Shown here: positions 44,931-53,961 of the stretch, one piece after another | Layout: every line of letters starts with the position of its first letter | How positions within the stretch are numbered: position 1 is the first letter of the stretch | DNA from: Lentisphaera marina | GTDB lineage: Bacteria > Verrucomicrobiota > Lentisphaeria > Lentisphaerales > Lentisphaeraceae | DNA: 64,000 nt | NCBI RefSeq assembly: GCF_028745505.1 | Contig: NZ_JAQZZL010000001.1 | Coordinates: 682,001 to 746,000 of the forward strand | Reading direction: 5' to 3' | Made by a program: the position numbers and the translations under genes | The notes under the pieces: model-generated | Told to the model about the DNA's origin: nothing | Seen by the model: only the letters and a program-made list of their open reading frames with translations | Databases searched by the model: none

Positions 44931-45392
44931 GAATTCAGCTCCGATTATTCCTCGGGAATCTGCATAAATTTTAGGATTTGATCCACTCCCACCAGATAGC
45001 CAGCTTGGCGAATAAGATAAAGTTAAAGCATCGGGATCAGTCCCATATAAACGTTGGATATCATCCGAAGGGCAAGCGTAAATTCCCGCATTTGATCGGC
45101 TTGCTTTAATGGCAGTATTTGTGTAAAGGTCCGAATAAGCAACGGTTCGGCCATCATAATCTGCTAATTTATCACTCCAGCCCAAATGCCACCCGTCTGT
45201 AGGGTAATAACCATCATTATCATCAGCGAATAGAGCGTATGCAATATTCATTTGTTTTAAATTACTTTTACAGGTGGCGAGTTTAGCTTTGTCTCTCGCA
45301 CTAGATAAAGCGGGCAGTAATAAGCTTGTTAGTATACCGATAATGGCAACTACGACTAATATTTCGATAAGTGTAAATTTATTTTTTCGCAT
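44931..45392 (-). pseudogene. N-terminal part of pseudopilin array member 7, split by IS30
   Basis: Start at 45392 ([19 protein letters not shown]). It has [23 protein letters not shown] and YACPSDD, and runs to RGIIGAEF, where the IS begins and a stop follows one codon later. The H-Xn-DG half lies at 43497-43829. The truncated product would keep the pilin helix but lack the C-terminal domain. Confidence 0.85.
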
Positions 45393-45717
45393 TACTAATT
45401 TCCTTAATATTTCCAGTATCAAACATTGCATTTTTTGAGGTGATACAAAAAACTACTGCCGAGCCATATCTTTATTTGCCTAATTTGTTTTTAATATTTA
45501 GTGTGTTTTTTGACTTTTTAATTGAATCATAAAAACTATGATATTGTGATATACTTAGTTTTATCAACTATTCTCAAAAGTTAAAAAACAGTTTATTTTT
45601 TGAGATAAACTAAATTTTTCTTCCTTTAACCATGAGTATTAGATATGGATTTTTCATAAGAATTAAATAAATCAACTAATTATCTGAATCACTTGTAGCG
45701 ATTAGGGAAAATTAAAT
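45393..45717. other. intergenic region between pseudopilin array and sensor kinase
   Basis: This AT-rich region of 325 bp holds a variant of the TTTGTATCAA box (45440-45449 on minus) and a 7-bp inverted repeat CTCAAAA/TTTTGAG at 45573-45604. No gene is seen. Confidence 0.5.
45440..45449 (-). promoter_or_regulatory. variant box, pseudopilin 7
   Basis: TTTGTATCAC ends 48 bp before the start at 45392, a little closer than in the other genes. Confidence 0.35.
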
Positions 45718-48700
45718 TTGAAGATTGAAAAAAAATTAAAGTTAGCACTTCTAACATTGGTTATTTTTACAACCGTGGTTGGAGTTATGGCATATTTTCA
45801 AACAAGGAAAATTATATATAATTCATTTGAAGAACTTCATCGGGTTCAAGCGGTGACAATAGTTGAAGAGATTGATCGCCTGCTACACAATAGAGTTGCT
45901 ATTTGGCGTGCATATGCAGAAACCAATAAAGTGCAAATGAAGCTTACTGAGTCGAATTTATTTTATGCTAATCTAGAAAATTTAGAAGAAGATATTAATC
46001 AAAAAGAAAAAGAATGGCTCAGATCACCTAACGATTCAACTTTTATTGAAACAATTCTCAACACGCCTTTGTCGAAAGATATGTTGAAAATGATCAATAT
46101 TTTTACTGAAGAAAAAAATTTTAAAGTCTTTGGAGAGGTTTTTCTTACGAATCGTTATGGAGTTAATGTTAGTCAGTCTCATCTAACAACTGATTTTATT
46201 CAAAGTGATGAACTTTGGTGGCAGATGGCCATGAAGAACGGTACGTATATCGGTGACGTGGCCTACGATAAAAGTTCTCAGCTGTACTCTGTCGACTTAT
46301 GTTTTAAAATTTTAAATAAAGAAAAAGAACCTATTGGAGTTCTGAAAGCAGTTTTGAATATACAGGAAATCATAGATGTAATCGAATCTAAGTTTGAGCA
46401 TCCACAATCTCATGTGTACAACATTTTATTATTAAATAAAGATCGAAAAGTTATTTATGACTATCTTAATAAAAATGATATTTTAAGTCGCCTAGTAAAT
46501 TATGACTTGGATTTAAATTCTGAAACTAAAACTAGTCACTTTTCTAGAGGAAGTGAAAAGTATATTGCTATACCTGCGGAATCATCTGGTTATCATTGTT
46601 CTCCAGGACTTGAATGGACTGTTTTAATAGAATTAAGTGCGAGAGAGGTTTTTGGGCACATTGATTTTTCATATTTAATTTTATCTAGCATTTTAGCATT
46701 AATTTTTTTTAGTATTCTAACCACTTGGTATTTTTTATCTCAATCAGTTCATCGGAATATTAAAGTGCTTAATGAAGCTACAAACGAAATTATGAAAAAT
46801 AATTATTCCTATAGAGTATGTATTAATGACTCATATGAATTCAAAATGATTGGAAAAGTTTTTAATGAAATGGTCAAAAAAATTGAAATTAATTCTAACG
46901 AGCAAGAGGAAAAACGACAGCTTATCACTAAGTATGCAGAAGAGATCAAAATAGCTAATGAAGAGATGTTTTTACTTAAGGAGAAAGCCGACAAGGCTAA
47001 TGTAGCAAAAAGTAGATTTTTAGCTAATATGAGTCATGAAATTCGGACTCCCATAAATGCTATTGTGGGACTTACTCAACTTAGTCTGAAAAATGAAACT
47101 AAGCCACAACAGATTCACTATCTTGAAAAAATTAATGAATCAAGTGATTTACTCATGATGATTATTAATGAAATTCTAGACTTTTCAAAAATTGAAGCAG
47201 GAAAGATGACTTTGGAATTAATTCCCTTAAAGCTTCATGATATTATGGTTCCTTTAGTAGATTTGATGAAAGTTCGTTTAAAAAACTGTGATATCGAGCC
47301 CATTTTTAATTGCCCAATAAATTATCCAATTATTGGAGACCAACTCCGACTAACTCAAATTTTATCTAATCTAATCAGCAATGCGATGAAATTCACCACG
47401 AAGGGTGAGATAAAATTGACTGTAAGTGAACAAACAAGAGATGAAAAAAATATTAGTTTGAAATTTGAGGTAAGCGATACTGGCTTAGGTATTAAAAAAG
47501 AACAAAGTAAATCTTTATTTGAAGCTTTTCAGCAGGCAGATATTTCAACTACCCGAGAACACGGAGGCACCGGGCTTGGTTTAAAAATTACACAGCAGCT
47601 ATTAAAAATGATGGGTAGTGAAATTTATGTTGATAGTAAATATGGTGAAGGTAGTAAGTTTTACTTTACCATTGAATTTCCAATTGATTGCAGCTCAAAT
47701 GAACAGGGTTTTGAAGTAGAAAAATTAAAAAATCTAAATTTGGCAGTCGTTGAACCATCAAAACAACAATGTCAGGCAATTATAGATATTTTTAAAAGTG
47801 TAAATATTAAAGTTAGATCTTTTTGTGAGATTGAGGATATTCCATCAAACTTTAAAGCAGATTATGTGATATGCCCAAATGGAACGCCGTTAAATATCCC
47901 AATGATTGAGACATCACATCCGTGTATGCAGAATAGGGATGTAAAGAAAGAAAAATTATCAAAAGGTCATATAACAAAACCAATTTTAGCACCAATACTT
48001 TTAGATAAAATTCTCAAATTAGTAGATGATACAAAAAAACAGAAAAACAAATCAGTCTTAAAGTGTGAATTACCTTCTTATCCGAAGGCAAAACTTTTAC
48101 TTACAGATGACAATGAATTAAATCGTTTTGTCATAATTGAGATGCTCAAAGATATAAATATTCATCCAGATATAGCTGTAAATGGGAAAGAAGCAGTCGA
48201 GCTTTGTGAGAAAACAAAATATGATCTCATTTTAATGGATATCCAAATGCCAGTAATGGATGGAATTGAAGCTACTAATTTGATACATAGCGATAGTCGA
48301 AATAAGAAGGTTCCAATTATTGGGATCACTGCAGATGCTTTACTTGGTCAGGCAGAACACTACATTAAACAAGGTTTAGATGACTTGATTACAAAACCAT
48401 TTCACCATCATAGACTTCAGCAGGTTTTATTAAAATGGCTTCCTCACTTAGAGGAGAAATTATCTACAAATTTAAAATCAGTAAGCAAAAAATTACAAAA
48501 TACATCTATTCAACATGTAGATATTGAAGAAGGAATAAAGTATGCGAACAATAATCAAGAGCATTACTTACATGTAATTTACAAGTTTTGTAATAATTAT
48601 AGTGAAATAGGTGAGAGAATTAAGAATTATTTTATGGAAGAAGAATGGTCTGATTTATTTCGAGAAATTCATTCCTTGAAGGGCTTGGCGAAATTAATTG

Positions 48701-48849
48701 GAGCACATGAGCTATCGGACTTAGCTCAAAAGCTAAATCAAAAATTGAAGAATCAAGATGATGAGGCCTATCAAATTGACAGTTATAATGAACTTGAAAA
48801 TAAACTTCAGGCAGTTTTATCAGAATTAAATGAAATCCTAAATATTTAA
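45718..48849 (+). CDS. hybrid sensor histidine kinase with dCache-like sensor, two REC regions and HPt
   Basis: Start is TTG at 45718 after TTAGGG; 1043 residues. TM1 is at about 8-27, and a long periplasmic dCache-like sensor runs to about 310 (WWQMAMKNGTYIGDVAYD). TM2 is at about 318-338, followed by HAMP. HisKA has MSHEIRTP with His near residue 440, and HATPase has GTGLGLKITQQLLKMMG. A first REC-like region (about 675-780) lacks the phospho-acceptor Asp, a second REC (about 795-915) has LILMDIQMPVMDG and ITKPF, and a C-terminal HPt has IHSLKGLAKLIG (His near 985). It senses a periplasmic signal and relays phosphate to a response regulator not in this window. It is next to the pseudopilin array. 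Confidence 0.92.
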   Translation: MKIEKKLKLALLTLVIFTTVVGVMAYFQTRKIIYNSFEELHRVQAVTIVEEIDRLLHNRVAIWRAYAETNKVQMKLTESNLFYANLENLEEDINQKEKEWLRSPNDSTFIETILNTPLSKDMLKMINIFTEEKNFKVFGEVFLTNRYGVNVSQSHLTTDFIQSDELWWQMAMKNGTYIGDVAYDKSSQLYSVDLCFKILNKEKEPIGVLKAVLNIQEIIDVIESKFEHPQSHVYNILLLNKDRKVIYDYLNKNDILSRLVNYDLDLNSETKTSHFSRGSEKYIAIPAESSGYHCSPGLEWTVLIELSAREVFGHIDFSYLILSSILALIFFSILTTWYFLSQSVHRNIKVLNEATNEIMKNNYSYRVCINDSYEFKMIGKVFNEMVKKIEINSNEQEEKRQLITKYAEEIKIANEEMFLLKEKADKANVAKSRFLANMSHEIRTPINAIVGLTQLSLKNETKPQQIHYLEKINESSDLLMMIINEILDFSKIEAGKMTLELIPLKLHDIMVPLVDLMKVRLKNCDIEPIFNCPINYPIIGDQLRLTQILSNLISNAMKFTTKGEIKLTVSEQTRDEKNISLKFEVSDTGLGIKKEQSKSLFEAFQQADISTTREHGGTGLGLKITQQLLKMMGSEIYVDSKYGEGSKFYFTIEFPIDCSSNEQGFEVEKLKNLNLAVVEPSKQQCQAIIDIFKSVNIKVRSFCEIEDIPSNFKADYVICPNGTPLNIPMIETSHPCMQNRDVKKEKLSKGHITKPILAPILLDKILKLVDDTKKQKNKSVLKCELPSYPKAKLLLTDDNELNRFVIIEMLKDINIHPDIAVNGKEAVELCEKTKYDLILMDIQMPVMDGIEATNLIHSDSRNKKVPIIGITADALLGQAEHYIKQGLDDLITKPFHHHRLQQVLLKWLPHLEEKLSTNLKSVSKKLQNTSIQHVDIEEGIKYANNNQEHYLHVIYKFCNNYSEIGERIKNYFMEEEWSDLFREIHSLKGLAKLIGAHELSDLAQKLNQKLKNQDDEAYQIDSYNELENKLQAVLSELNEILNI

Positions 48850-49008
48850 ATTTCATCCAATTATTGATTTTAGGATTGCCATAAGACTAGTCAACTTTAT
48901 TATCTTATAATTTTACGTATATTTATCTTTCTCACTGAAGTGATTATACAAAAATTGGTAAATATTATAGGCTGTTTTCAAATTAGGCAGAATTATTTAG
49001 ATTTGAAT

Positions 49009-50502
49009 TTATTTAACTAGTTCAATCAAGTTGTAACAGAAAAGTGGGCTAGCGAGATTTTGTCCCTCAGCACTTTTAATCTTATCCAGTTCAAATTGAT
49101 AGACATGCCCTTCACTTAGTTTAGGAAAAGTGATATTCACACTCATGCCATCGGGGCTTATAGTAATTTTTGAAGGATTAATTTTTCTTTCATTTTTACG
49201 TGGTGAACCGTATTTTGAATGATATTCAAAGCTATAGGATTTAATGAGATAATTAGAGAGTTTCTGAGCAGATTTCAGATCTACTTTTTGCGTAAAGCGC
49301 AAGTGAAAGCCATTGGCAAGCTGTTTCGCCGAGTGAAGATCAAAATCAACTTTTCCATCCCAAGTAATTTTCTTTAGGCCTTCGTCTCCAGCCCAGGATA
49401 AATGGGTCTTCCCCACCCATAAAGCGCCGTCGTTATCAAAGGCGAGGCGATTATTGCCATTGCCGAGCTCATTGCCATCTAAGAAAGGAACGAGAGTTCC
49501 CTGAACGGTGCCATTGACTTCATCAGGGATAAAACGAAGCAGACGTTTGAGGTTCATTTCCCCCACAAACATTTGCTTTGTAAATGGACCGAATTTGCCA
49601 TCTGTATCATCTAGAAGTGGTTGAGTGGGGCTATTAGCTAGAATGCCTTGTGGGAATAGGGCAGCGGCAGGTTGACGCATTTCATCGAGTTCTTTTATAG
49701 ACATTTTTTTGGGATCTTTAGTCCAGCCTTCTTTCCAAATTAAGGAGGCGGGATGACCGTGAAAAGCACCTTCTTGAATGTGATGCAGTTTACTGGTTCC
49801 GAGCCAATCGCCTTGATTATCACTAACAAAAAGTCGGCCTTTGTGGTCAAAACCCAAGCCATTGGGAGAACGCACTCCAGAGGCATAGGGGGTGGCATTG
49901 CCTTGGGGATCAATCTTCATAATCCAACCACGATAGGGGACGCAGCTATACATGCGAGTGACTGTTTTCTTGACGAGTTTTTGATTGTAATCCCCCTCAA
50001 GATCTTTTTTCTCGATGTCATAGCTGAGAAATTTTCCTCTCGGTTCTGCAAGAATTCCGCCGTTATTGGAAGCGACATTGAGGCCGATGTAAAAATTGCC
50101 TTTAGCATCGCGGACGGGACCAAAACCAAATTCGTGATAATTGCCGGAGAGCCCAAAAGCATCGTTAAATTTTAGGTAGGTATCGGCCTTGCCATCTTTA
50201 TCTGAATCAATGATTCGAGTCAGCTCTGGTCGTTGCATGACCATGAGTTCGTGATTATTAATGGCCACAATTCCGAGGGGAAGGTGAAGTCCCTCTGCAA
50301 AGAGTTTCCACTCATTATTTTTTGGATTGTAAGTGAAAATCTTCCCGTAGTTGAAGGAGACTGCCAAGCGACCATCGGGCATAAATGCTAGCCCACCTAT
50401 CTGCGCATCTACTCCTTTCGGGGTGTCGATTCGTTCGATCTTGTAACCTGCAGATAATTGTACAGAAATTAGGAGGCCTATGAGTAATAATAAGTACTTC
50501 AT
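49009..50502 (-). CDS. secreted beta-propeller (PQQ-dehydrogenase/NHL-like) protein
   Basis: This 497-residue protein has signal peptide LLLLIGLLISVQLSAG. It is propeller-like throughout: GGLAFMPDGRLAVSFNYGKIFTY, MVMQRPELTRIIDSDKDGKADTY and NGLGFDHKGRLFVSDNQGDW are blade endings seen in glucose/sorbosone dehydrogenase-like proteins. The last 90 residues are a separate beta domain. It follows the cytochrome c gene by 1 bp, so electrons could pass from a sugar oxidised here to that cytochrome. The substrate is unknown. Confidence 0.82.
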   Translation of the reverse strand: MKYLLLLIGLLISVQLSAGYKIERIDTPKGVDAQIGGLAFMPDGRLAVSFNYGKIFTYNPKNNEWKLFAEGLHLPLGIVAINNHELMVMQRPELTRIIDSDKDGKADTYLKFNDAFGLSGNYHEFGFGPVRDAKGNFYIGLNVASNNGGILAEPRGKFLSYDIEKKDLEGDYNQKLVKKTVTRMYSCVPYRGWIMKIDPQGNATPYASGVRSPNGLGFDHKGRLFVSDNQGDWLGTSKLHHIQEGAFHGHPASLIWKEGWTKDPKKMSIKELDEMRQPAAALFPQGILANSPTQPLLDDTDGKFGPFTKQMFVGEMNLKRLLRFIPDEVNGTVQGTLVPFLDGNELGNGNNRLAFDNDGALWVGKTHLSWAGDEGLKKITWDGKVDFDLHSAKQLANGFHLRFTQKVDLKSAQKLSNYLIKSYSFEYHSKYGSPRKNERKINPSKITISPDGMSVNITFPKLSEGHVYQFELDKIKSAEGQNLASPLFCYNLIELVK

Positions 50503-50503
50503 T

Positions 50504-51388
50504 TTACTTCTCCTTAGTTAAATTTATGGTGAAATTATTGAGTTCATTTTTGTTCAAAAGAACTAGGTCATTATCATTTTTACCTTTGTCACAAGACACT
50601 TTATAGCCCTGAACTTTTGGGAGTTGATAAGTAAGTGAGCTGGGACCAGAGACCTTATAGCTCCAACTTATGTTCCCATTATCACTAGTGTGAGTTTCCT
50701 GTATTTTGACAGGGCCTCTTTGATACAAGAATGTGGGTAGACCATCTGCATTTATTCTGTAACCTTGGAAATTTATTTTCCCCTCAAGACCTGAAAAGGG
50801 CTGTTGGGAGGATTCGGAAATGATATCACCAACAATAGCGGGTATGACTTTGCCATTTCCTGTGAAATGCGTCTTTGGATCAATCTTTCCTTGCCAAATA
50901 TATCGGGTGGTGCCCTTTTCGGCATCCCAGCAAAGTGATAAATCATCCTTAAATTTAATTGCAAATGAAGCTACACTCGAATTAGGCATGAAAGTCCTTT
51001 GGATCCTGCCGAGTTCTTCTTTAAAGACATTATTAGCTCTCAGGGCTTTTCGAGAAACCCTAGAACCCGCGTAGAGCATATAATCGGCAATAAGCTTCAG
51101 GTCTTTATCGGGTATATGCGCCATGGCGGGCATCGCAATTCCTTCAGTTCTTTTACGCCCAGGTTTTTTCGCCCAGGAGACGATGTCATCGGCTTTGCCT
51201 TCATAGAGTTTGTTAATTTCGTGCAGGGTGGGGCCCGCAATCATTTTAATGGGGTCATGACAGGCTAGGCAATTCGTTTCAAAAAGTTTTTGAGCTACGG
51301 GATTAGCTTTGTCTTTTTTCTTTTTAGGCTTGGCATCTGCGCTCATCGCAAAGGCAAAGAAAACGGCAATGGCAACGATTATTTTCAT
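50504..51388 (-). CDS. secreted mono-haem cytochrome c protein with unknown C-terminal domain
   Basis: Start at 51388 (signal peptide IIVAIAVFFAFAMSADA), where ATGA overlaps the upstream stop; 294 residues. The haem motif is C-L-A-C-H near residue 41. A later AMPAMAHIPDKDL gives the axial Met in a class I cytochrome c. Residues from about 135 form a beta-rich domain I do not recognise, with FSGLEGKINFQGYRINADGLPTFLY. Such a domain often accompanies propeller proteins in PVC bacteria. It is the middle gene of a three-gene operon. Confidence 0.85.
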   Translation of the reverse strand: MKIIVAIAVFFAFAMSADAKPKKKKDKANPVAQKLFETNCLACHDPIKMIAGPTLHEINKLYEGKADDIVSWAKKPGRKRTEGIAMPAMAHIPDKDLKLIADYMLYAGSRVSRKALRANNVFKEELGRIQRTFMPNSSVASFAIKFKDDLSLCWDAEKGTTRYIWQGKIDPKTHFTGNGKVIPAIVGDIISESSQQPFSGLEGKINFQGYRINADGLPTFLYQRGPVKIQETHTSDNGNISWSYKVSGPSSLTYQLPKVQGYKVSCDKGKNDNDLVLLNKNELNNFTINLTKEK

Positions 51389-52044
51389 TTCAGTTCTTGA
51401 ATCCATACATTTCTAAACTGGACGGGATTCCCATGGTCTTGCAAGCGCAGAGGAAAGGCTTCTGGAGTTTCTTTTTTACCATGTCCCGTTTTATTGGGGA
51501 TTTCCACGTTATCGTGAACTTTCACACCATTGTGAATAAGAGTGAGGCGAGCATTAGCAGTTTTTTTATCACCATCCCATTGAGCTGCATGGAATTCAAT
51601 GTCATAGCTCTGCCATTCACCCACAGGTTTACAAACAATTTGATCGGGTTTCTTAAATTTGTAGATAGATGCACAGTCGTACTTTTGGTAGTCATCATCA
51701 TGGCCATGAGAGTCGAGGATTTGGATTTCGTAACGCTGTTGGATATAGACACCGCTATTGCCATCATTACCTCGGCCTTTACTCTTTTTCTTTTTGGGAC
51801 CATTGATGACTTTAAATTCGAGATGAGCCTTAAAATTAGTGACAGGAAAATTTGTCACAATATGGCCCTTCCCAACGGTTAAAACACCGTTATCGAATTT
51901 CCATGTGAGTGCTTCTTTTGGATTAGTTTCATTCACCAAGTCTTTTGTTCCGCTTGGTCCAATAAGCTGAATGGCTCCTTCTGGTTTTTCTGACGCAAAG
52001 GTGCAAGTGGCAATAAGTAGTAAGAAAGTAGTAATGAATTTCAT
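51385..52044 (-). CDS. DUF1080 protein (3-keto-disaccharide hydrolase-like)
   Basis: This 219-residue protein has signal peptide FITTFLLLIATCTFA. It is a DUF1080 beta-sandwich, with DGVLTVGKG-type opening strands, GNDGNSGVYIQQRYEIQILDS, GEWQSYDIEFHAAQWDG, and the closing PLRLQDHGNPVQFRNVWIQEL. Some DUF1080 proteins cleave 3-keto-glycosides; whether this one does is unknown. It is the first gene of the operon with the cytochrome and the propeller protein (4-bp ATGA overlap). A TTTGTCTA inverted repeat just upstream is a likely operator. Confidence 0.88.
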   Translation of the reverse strand: MKFITTFLLLIATCTFASEKPEGAIQLIGPSGTKDLVNETNPKEALTWKFDNGVLTVGKGHIVTNFPVTNFKAHLEFKVINGPKKKKSKGRGNDGNSGVYIQQRYEIQILDSHGHDDDYQKYDCASIYKFKKPDQIVCKPVGEWQSYDIEFHAAQWDGDKKTANARLTLIHNGVKVHDNVEIPNKTGHGKKETPEAFPLRLQDHGNPVQFRNVWIQELK

Positions 52045-52451
52045 GTGAGTCTCCGTTGTTTGTCTATGCTATACTTAGACAAAGTTTACATGGCTTTCGT
52101 TATATAAAAAAAAGATATTTGAATAAAATATTTGTCTAATTTGCCTAACTTGTCTGTTTTTCGCAATTTCGCAGCAATTCTGTCGACTAGCCTGTACTTT
52201 AAAACACTTAGAAATCAGTTCCCAGTGATTATAATTGTTTGAAATAAACAATTTGCCGAAGTTATCAGTTTTATTTTATCGCAAGAGGTTTTGTTATTAG
52301 TTGACATTCAGTAACATATTTCATTTTTGTTTGTCTAATATAGTGAGTAGTGACTCTATTTTACTCGAAATTATTACGATCTTTTAATAGTTGACAACAA
52401 ATGAAACGTATTAGGATCAAACATTTTGTAATTAGCTAGGAGGAAAAATTC
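52045..52451. other. divergent intergenic region with TTTGTCTA repeats
   Basis: This 407-bp AT-rich region lies between the DUF1080 operon and the discoidin-like gene. TTTGTCTA occurs at 52059, 52131 and 52330, and its complement at 52076. No gene is seen. Confidence 0.6.
52059..52083. promoter_or_regulatory. inverted repeat, candidate operator of the DUF1080 operon
   Basis: TTTGTCTA and TAGACAAA are perfect 8-bp arms with a 9-nt spacer, ending 15 bp before the start at 52044. Two further direct copies of the half-site lie at 52131-52138 and 52330-52337. Confidence 0.5.
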
Positions 52452-53072
52452 GTGAACTATCTTTACTATGTTTTAATTTTTATATTCTCAGTTTCTGTTT
52501 ACTCAGAAACGGGCTCAGTCATAGCTGAATCGGATATGAAGAAAGGTGAACAAATTGACGCTACACCGGCATTTGATGGCGATATAGAGACGATGTGGAG
52601 TGAGAGCTTCAATAAAAAAATGAGTTTGTTTATAGTTTTATCAGAACAAAAAACCATAGAAGCATTAGAAATTATTTGGGGTGATGAATTTGCCAAAGAA
52701 ATTCAATTAGAACTCAAAGTTAAGGGAGGATGGAAGGGCCCCGATAAAATTGAGGGAAAACAAAATTCTGACGCAACTTATTTTAATTTGGATACTAAAC
52801 GAAATTCAAAATTCATTCGCATTTCTTTTAAAGCTAATGAAAGCCCCAAATTAATCACGATTAAAGAGATCAAAATCAATGGAGAGGCTTCTACATTGAG
52901 TACTTTGAAAAATACCCCGCGAACTCAGCATGGAGAAAGGCAAATTAAAGAGCAAACACCCGTTCAACTCAGCAAGCCTCAAGATAAATTAGAAAATGTA
53001 CCCGACTCAGATAAAGCCTCAGGTGATCAGCCCATACGCGTCAAAAAAAGTGCTAATAAAATATATATCTAA
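52452..53072 (+). CDS. secreted discoidin-like (F5/8 type C) protein
   Basis: Start is GTG at 52452 after TAGGAGGAAA; 206 residues. Signal peptide YYVLIFIFSVSVYS. Residues 25-145 look like a galactose-binding beta-sandwich: the opening ATPAFDGDIETMWSES, the middle IEALEIIWGDEFAKEIQLEL and the closing SKFIRISFK are characteristic. The C-terminal 60 residues are Lys/Gln/Pro-rich and disordered. It probably binds a glycan at the cell surface. It is divergent from the DUF1080 operon and may share its TTTGTCTA control region. Confidence 0.75.
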   Translation: MNYLYYVLIFIFSVSVYSETGSVIAESDMKKGEQIDATPAFDGDIETMWSESFNKKMSLFIVLSEQKTIEALEIIWGDEFAKEIQLELKVKGGWKGPDKIEGKQNSDATYFNLDTKRNSKFIRISFKANESPKLITIKEIKINGEASTLSTLKNTPRTQHGERQIKEQTPVQLSKPQDKLENVPDSDKASGDQPIRVKKSANKIYI

Positions 53073-53159
53073 GCGGAGCTTTTTATCTCGATGAAGTTGT
53101 TAACAATGATAAGTTAATATCATCAATGTATACAAATCATTAACTGAAAAGTTATCTTA

Positions 53160-53906
53160 TTATTGGTTCATGAGCTCAGTGATTTTTGGAGAAATTGCTT
53201 CGGCCCATTTGGGGTACATATCTTTGCTGGGATGAAGGAAATCTCTCATGACTGATCTATGCACGATGCGTTTATCATCGAGGAATATTTTATTGATATT
53301 CATGAAGAAAATATTTTTATCGTCGGCGTAAGTTTTGATAATTTCATCGGTCCCCATGGTGAGTTGACGCATGGGGCTACTATCGTCTTTCCCACGCGGG
53401 AATATGGCGAGCATAAGAATTTTGGTTTTGGGAAGACGTTGTCGTAAATCTTGGAGAATGGCTTTGACCCCGATTGCGGTTTCCGCAGATGCTTCTTTAT
53501 ATTTGCCGGCGTTATTGGTGCCTATCATCATGACAAGTACTTTCGGTTTAATACCATCGACGGCACCATTCTCGAGTCTCCATAGGACGTTCTCTGTGCG
53601 ATCACCGCTAAAGCCAATATTGAGGGCATTGTACTTGGCAAAGTATTGATTCCAGGGCTCTTGATACTTATCCCAGGCATGAGTAATGGAGTCGCCAAGG
53701 AAGACGACTTGAACATCGCCGAGTTGTTCTTTTTGAGTGAGTTTTTCCTGATGACGACGCAACCACCACCGAGCGGCTTTTTTATTTTGTTTTACCGCAG
53801 TACTGGCCCGCGTCGTATTTTTTACAGGTTCACCTAGCGCAGAATTTGAAGCAAAGCAATTGAGAGAAAAGAGTAAAAAAGTAAGTATGAAAATATGTTT
53901 TTTCAT
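53160..53906 (-). CDS. secreted SGNH hydrolase (PAF-acetylhydrolase-like)
   Basis: This 248-residue protein has signal peptide HIFILTFLLFSLNCFA. The SGNH blocks are intact: VFLGDSITHAW (Ser), NIGFSGDRTENV, MIGTNNAGK and DFLHPS (Asp and His). This group acts as carbohydrate or lipid esterase. It is convergent with the discoidin-like gene (87 bp gap) and stands alone. ATGTAACAAA, related to the TTTGTATCAA box, ends 56 bp before its start. Confidence 0.88.
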   Translation of the reverse strand: MKKHIFILTFLLFSLNCFASNSALGEPVKNTTRASTAVKQNKKAARWWLRRHQEKLTQKEQLGDVQVVFLGDSITHAWDKYQEPWNQYFAKYNALNIGFSGDRTENVLWRLENGAVDGIKPKVLVMMIGTNNAGKYKEASAETAIGVKAILQDLRQRLPKTKILMLAIFPRGKDDSSPMRQLTMGTDEIIKTYADDKNIFFMNINKIFLDDKRIVHRSVMRDFLHPSKDMYPKWAEAISPKITELMNQ

Positions 53907-53961
53907 GAATAGGCCTGTGTTAGTTTAGAGTTGTAACTATTAGACCAATGTAGAGTGTATT

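Noticed and set aside
38235..45392. CRISPR-like or short-repeat array suggested by repeated segments.
   Set aside because: The repeats are paralogous gene ends and leaders about 1 kb apart, not direct repeats with short spacers.
53073..53159. Possible terminator between the convergent discoidin-like and SGNH genes.
   Set aside because: Only weak AT-rich pairing (GATAA with TTATC) and no compact stem with a T-run.
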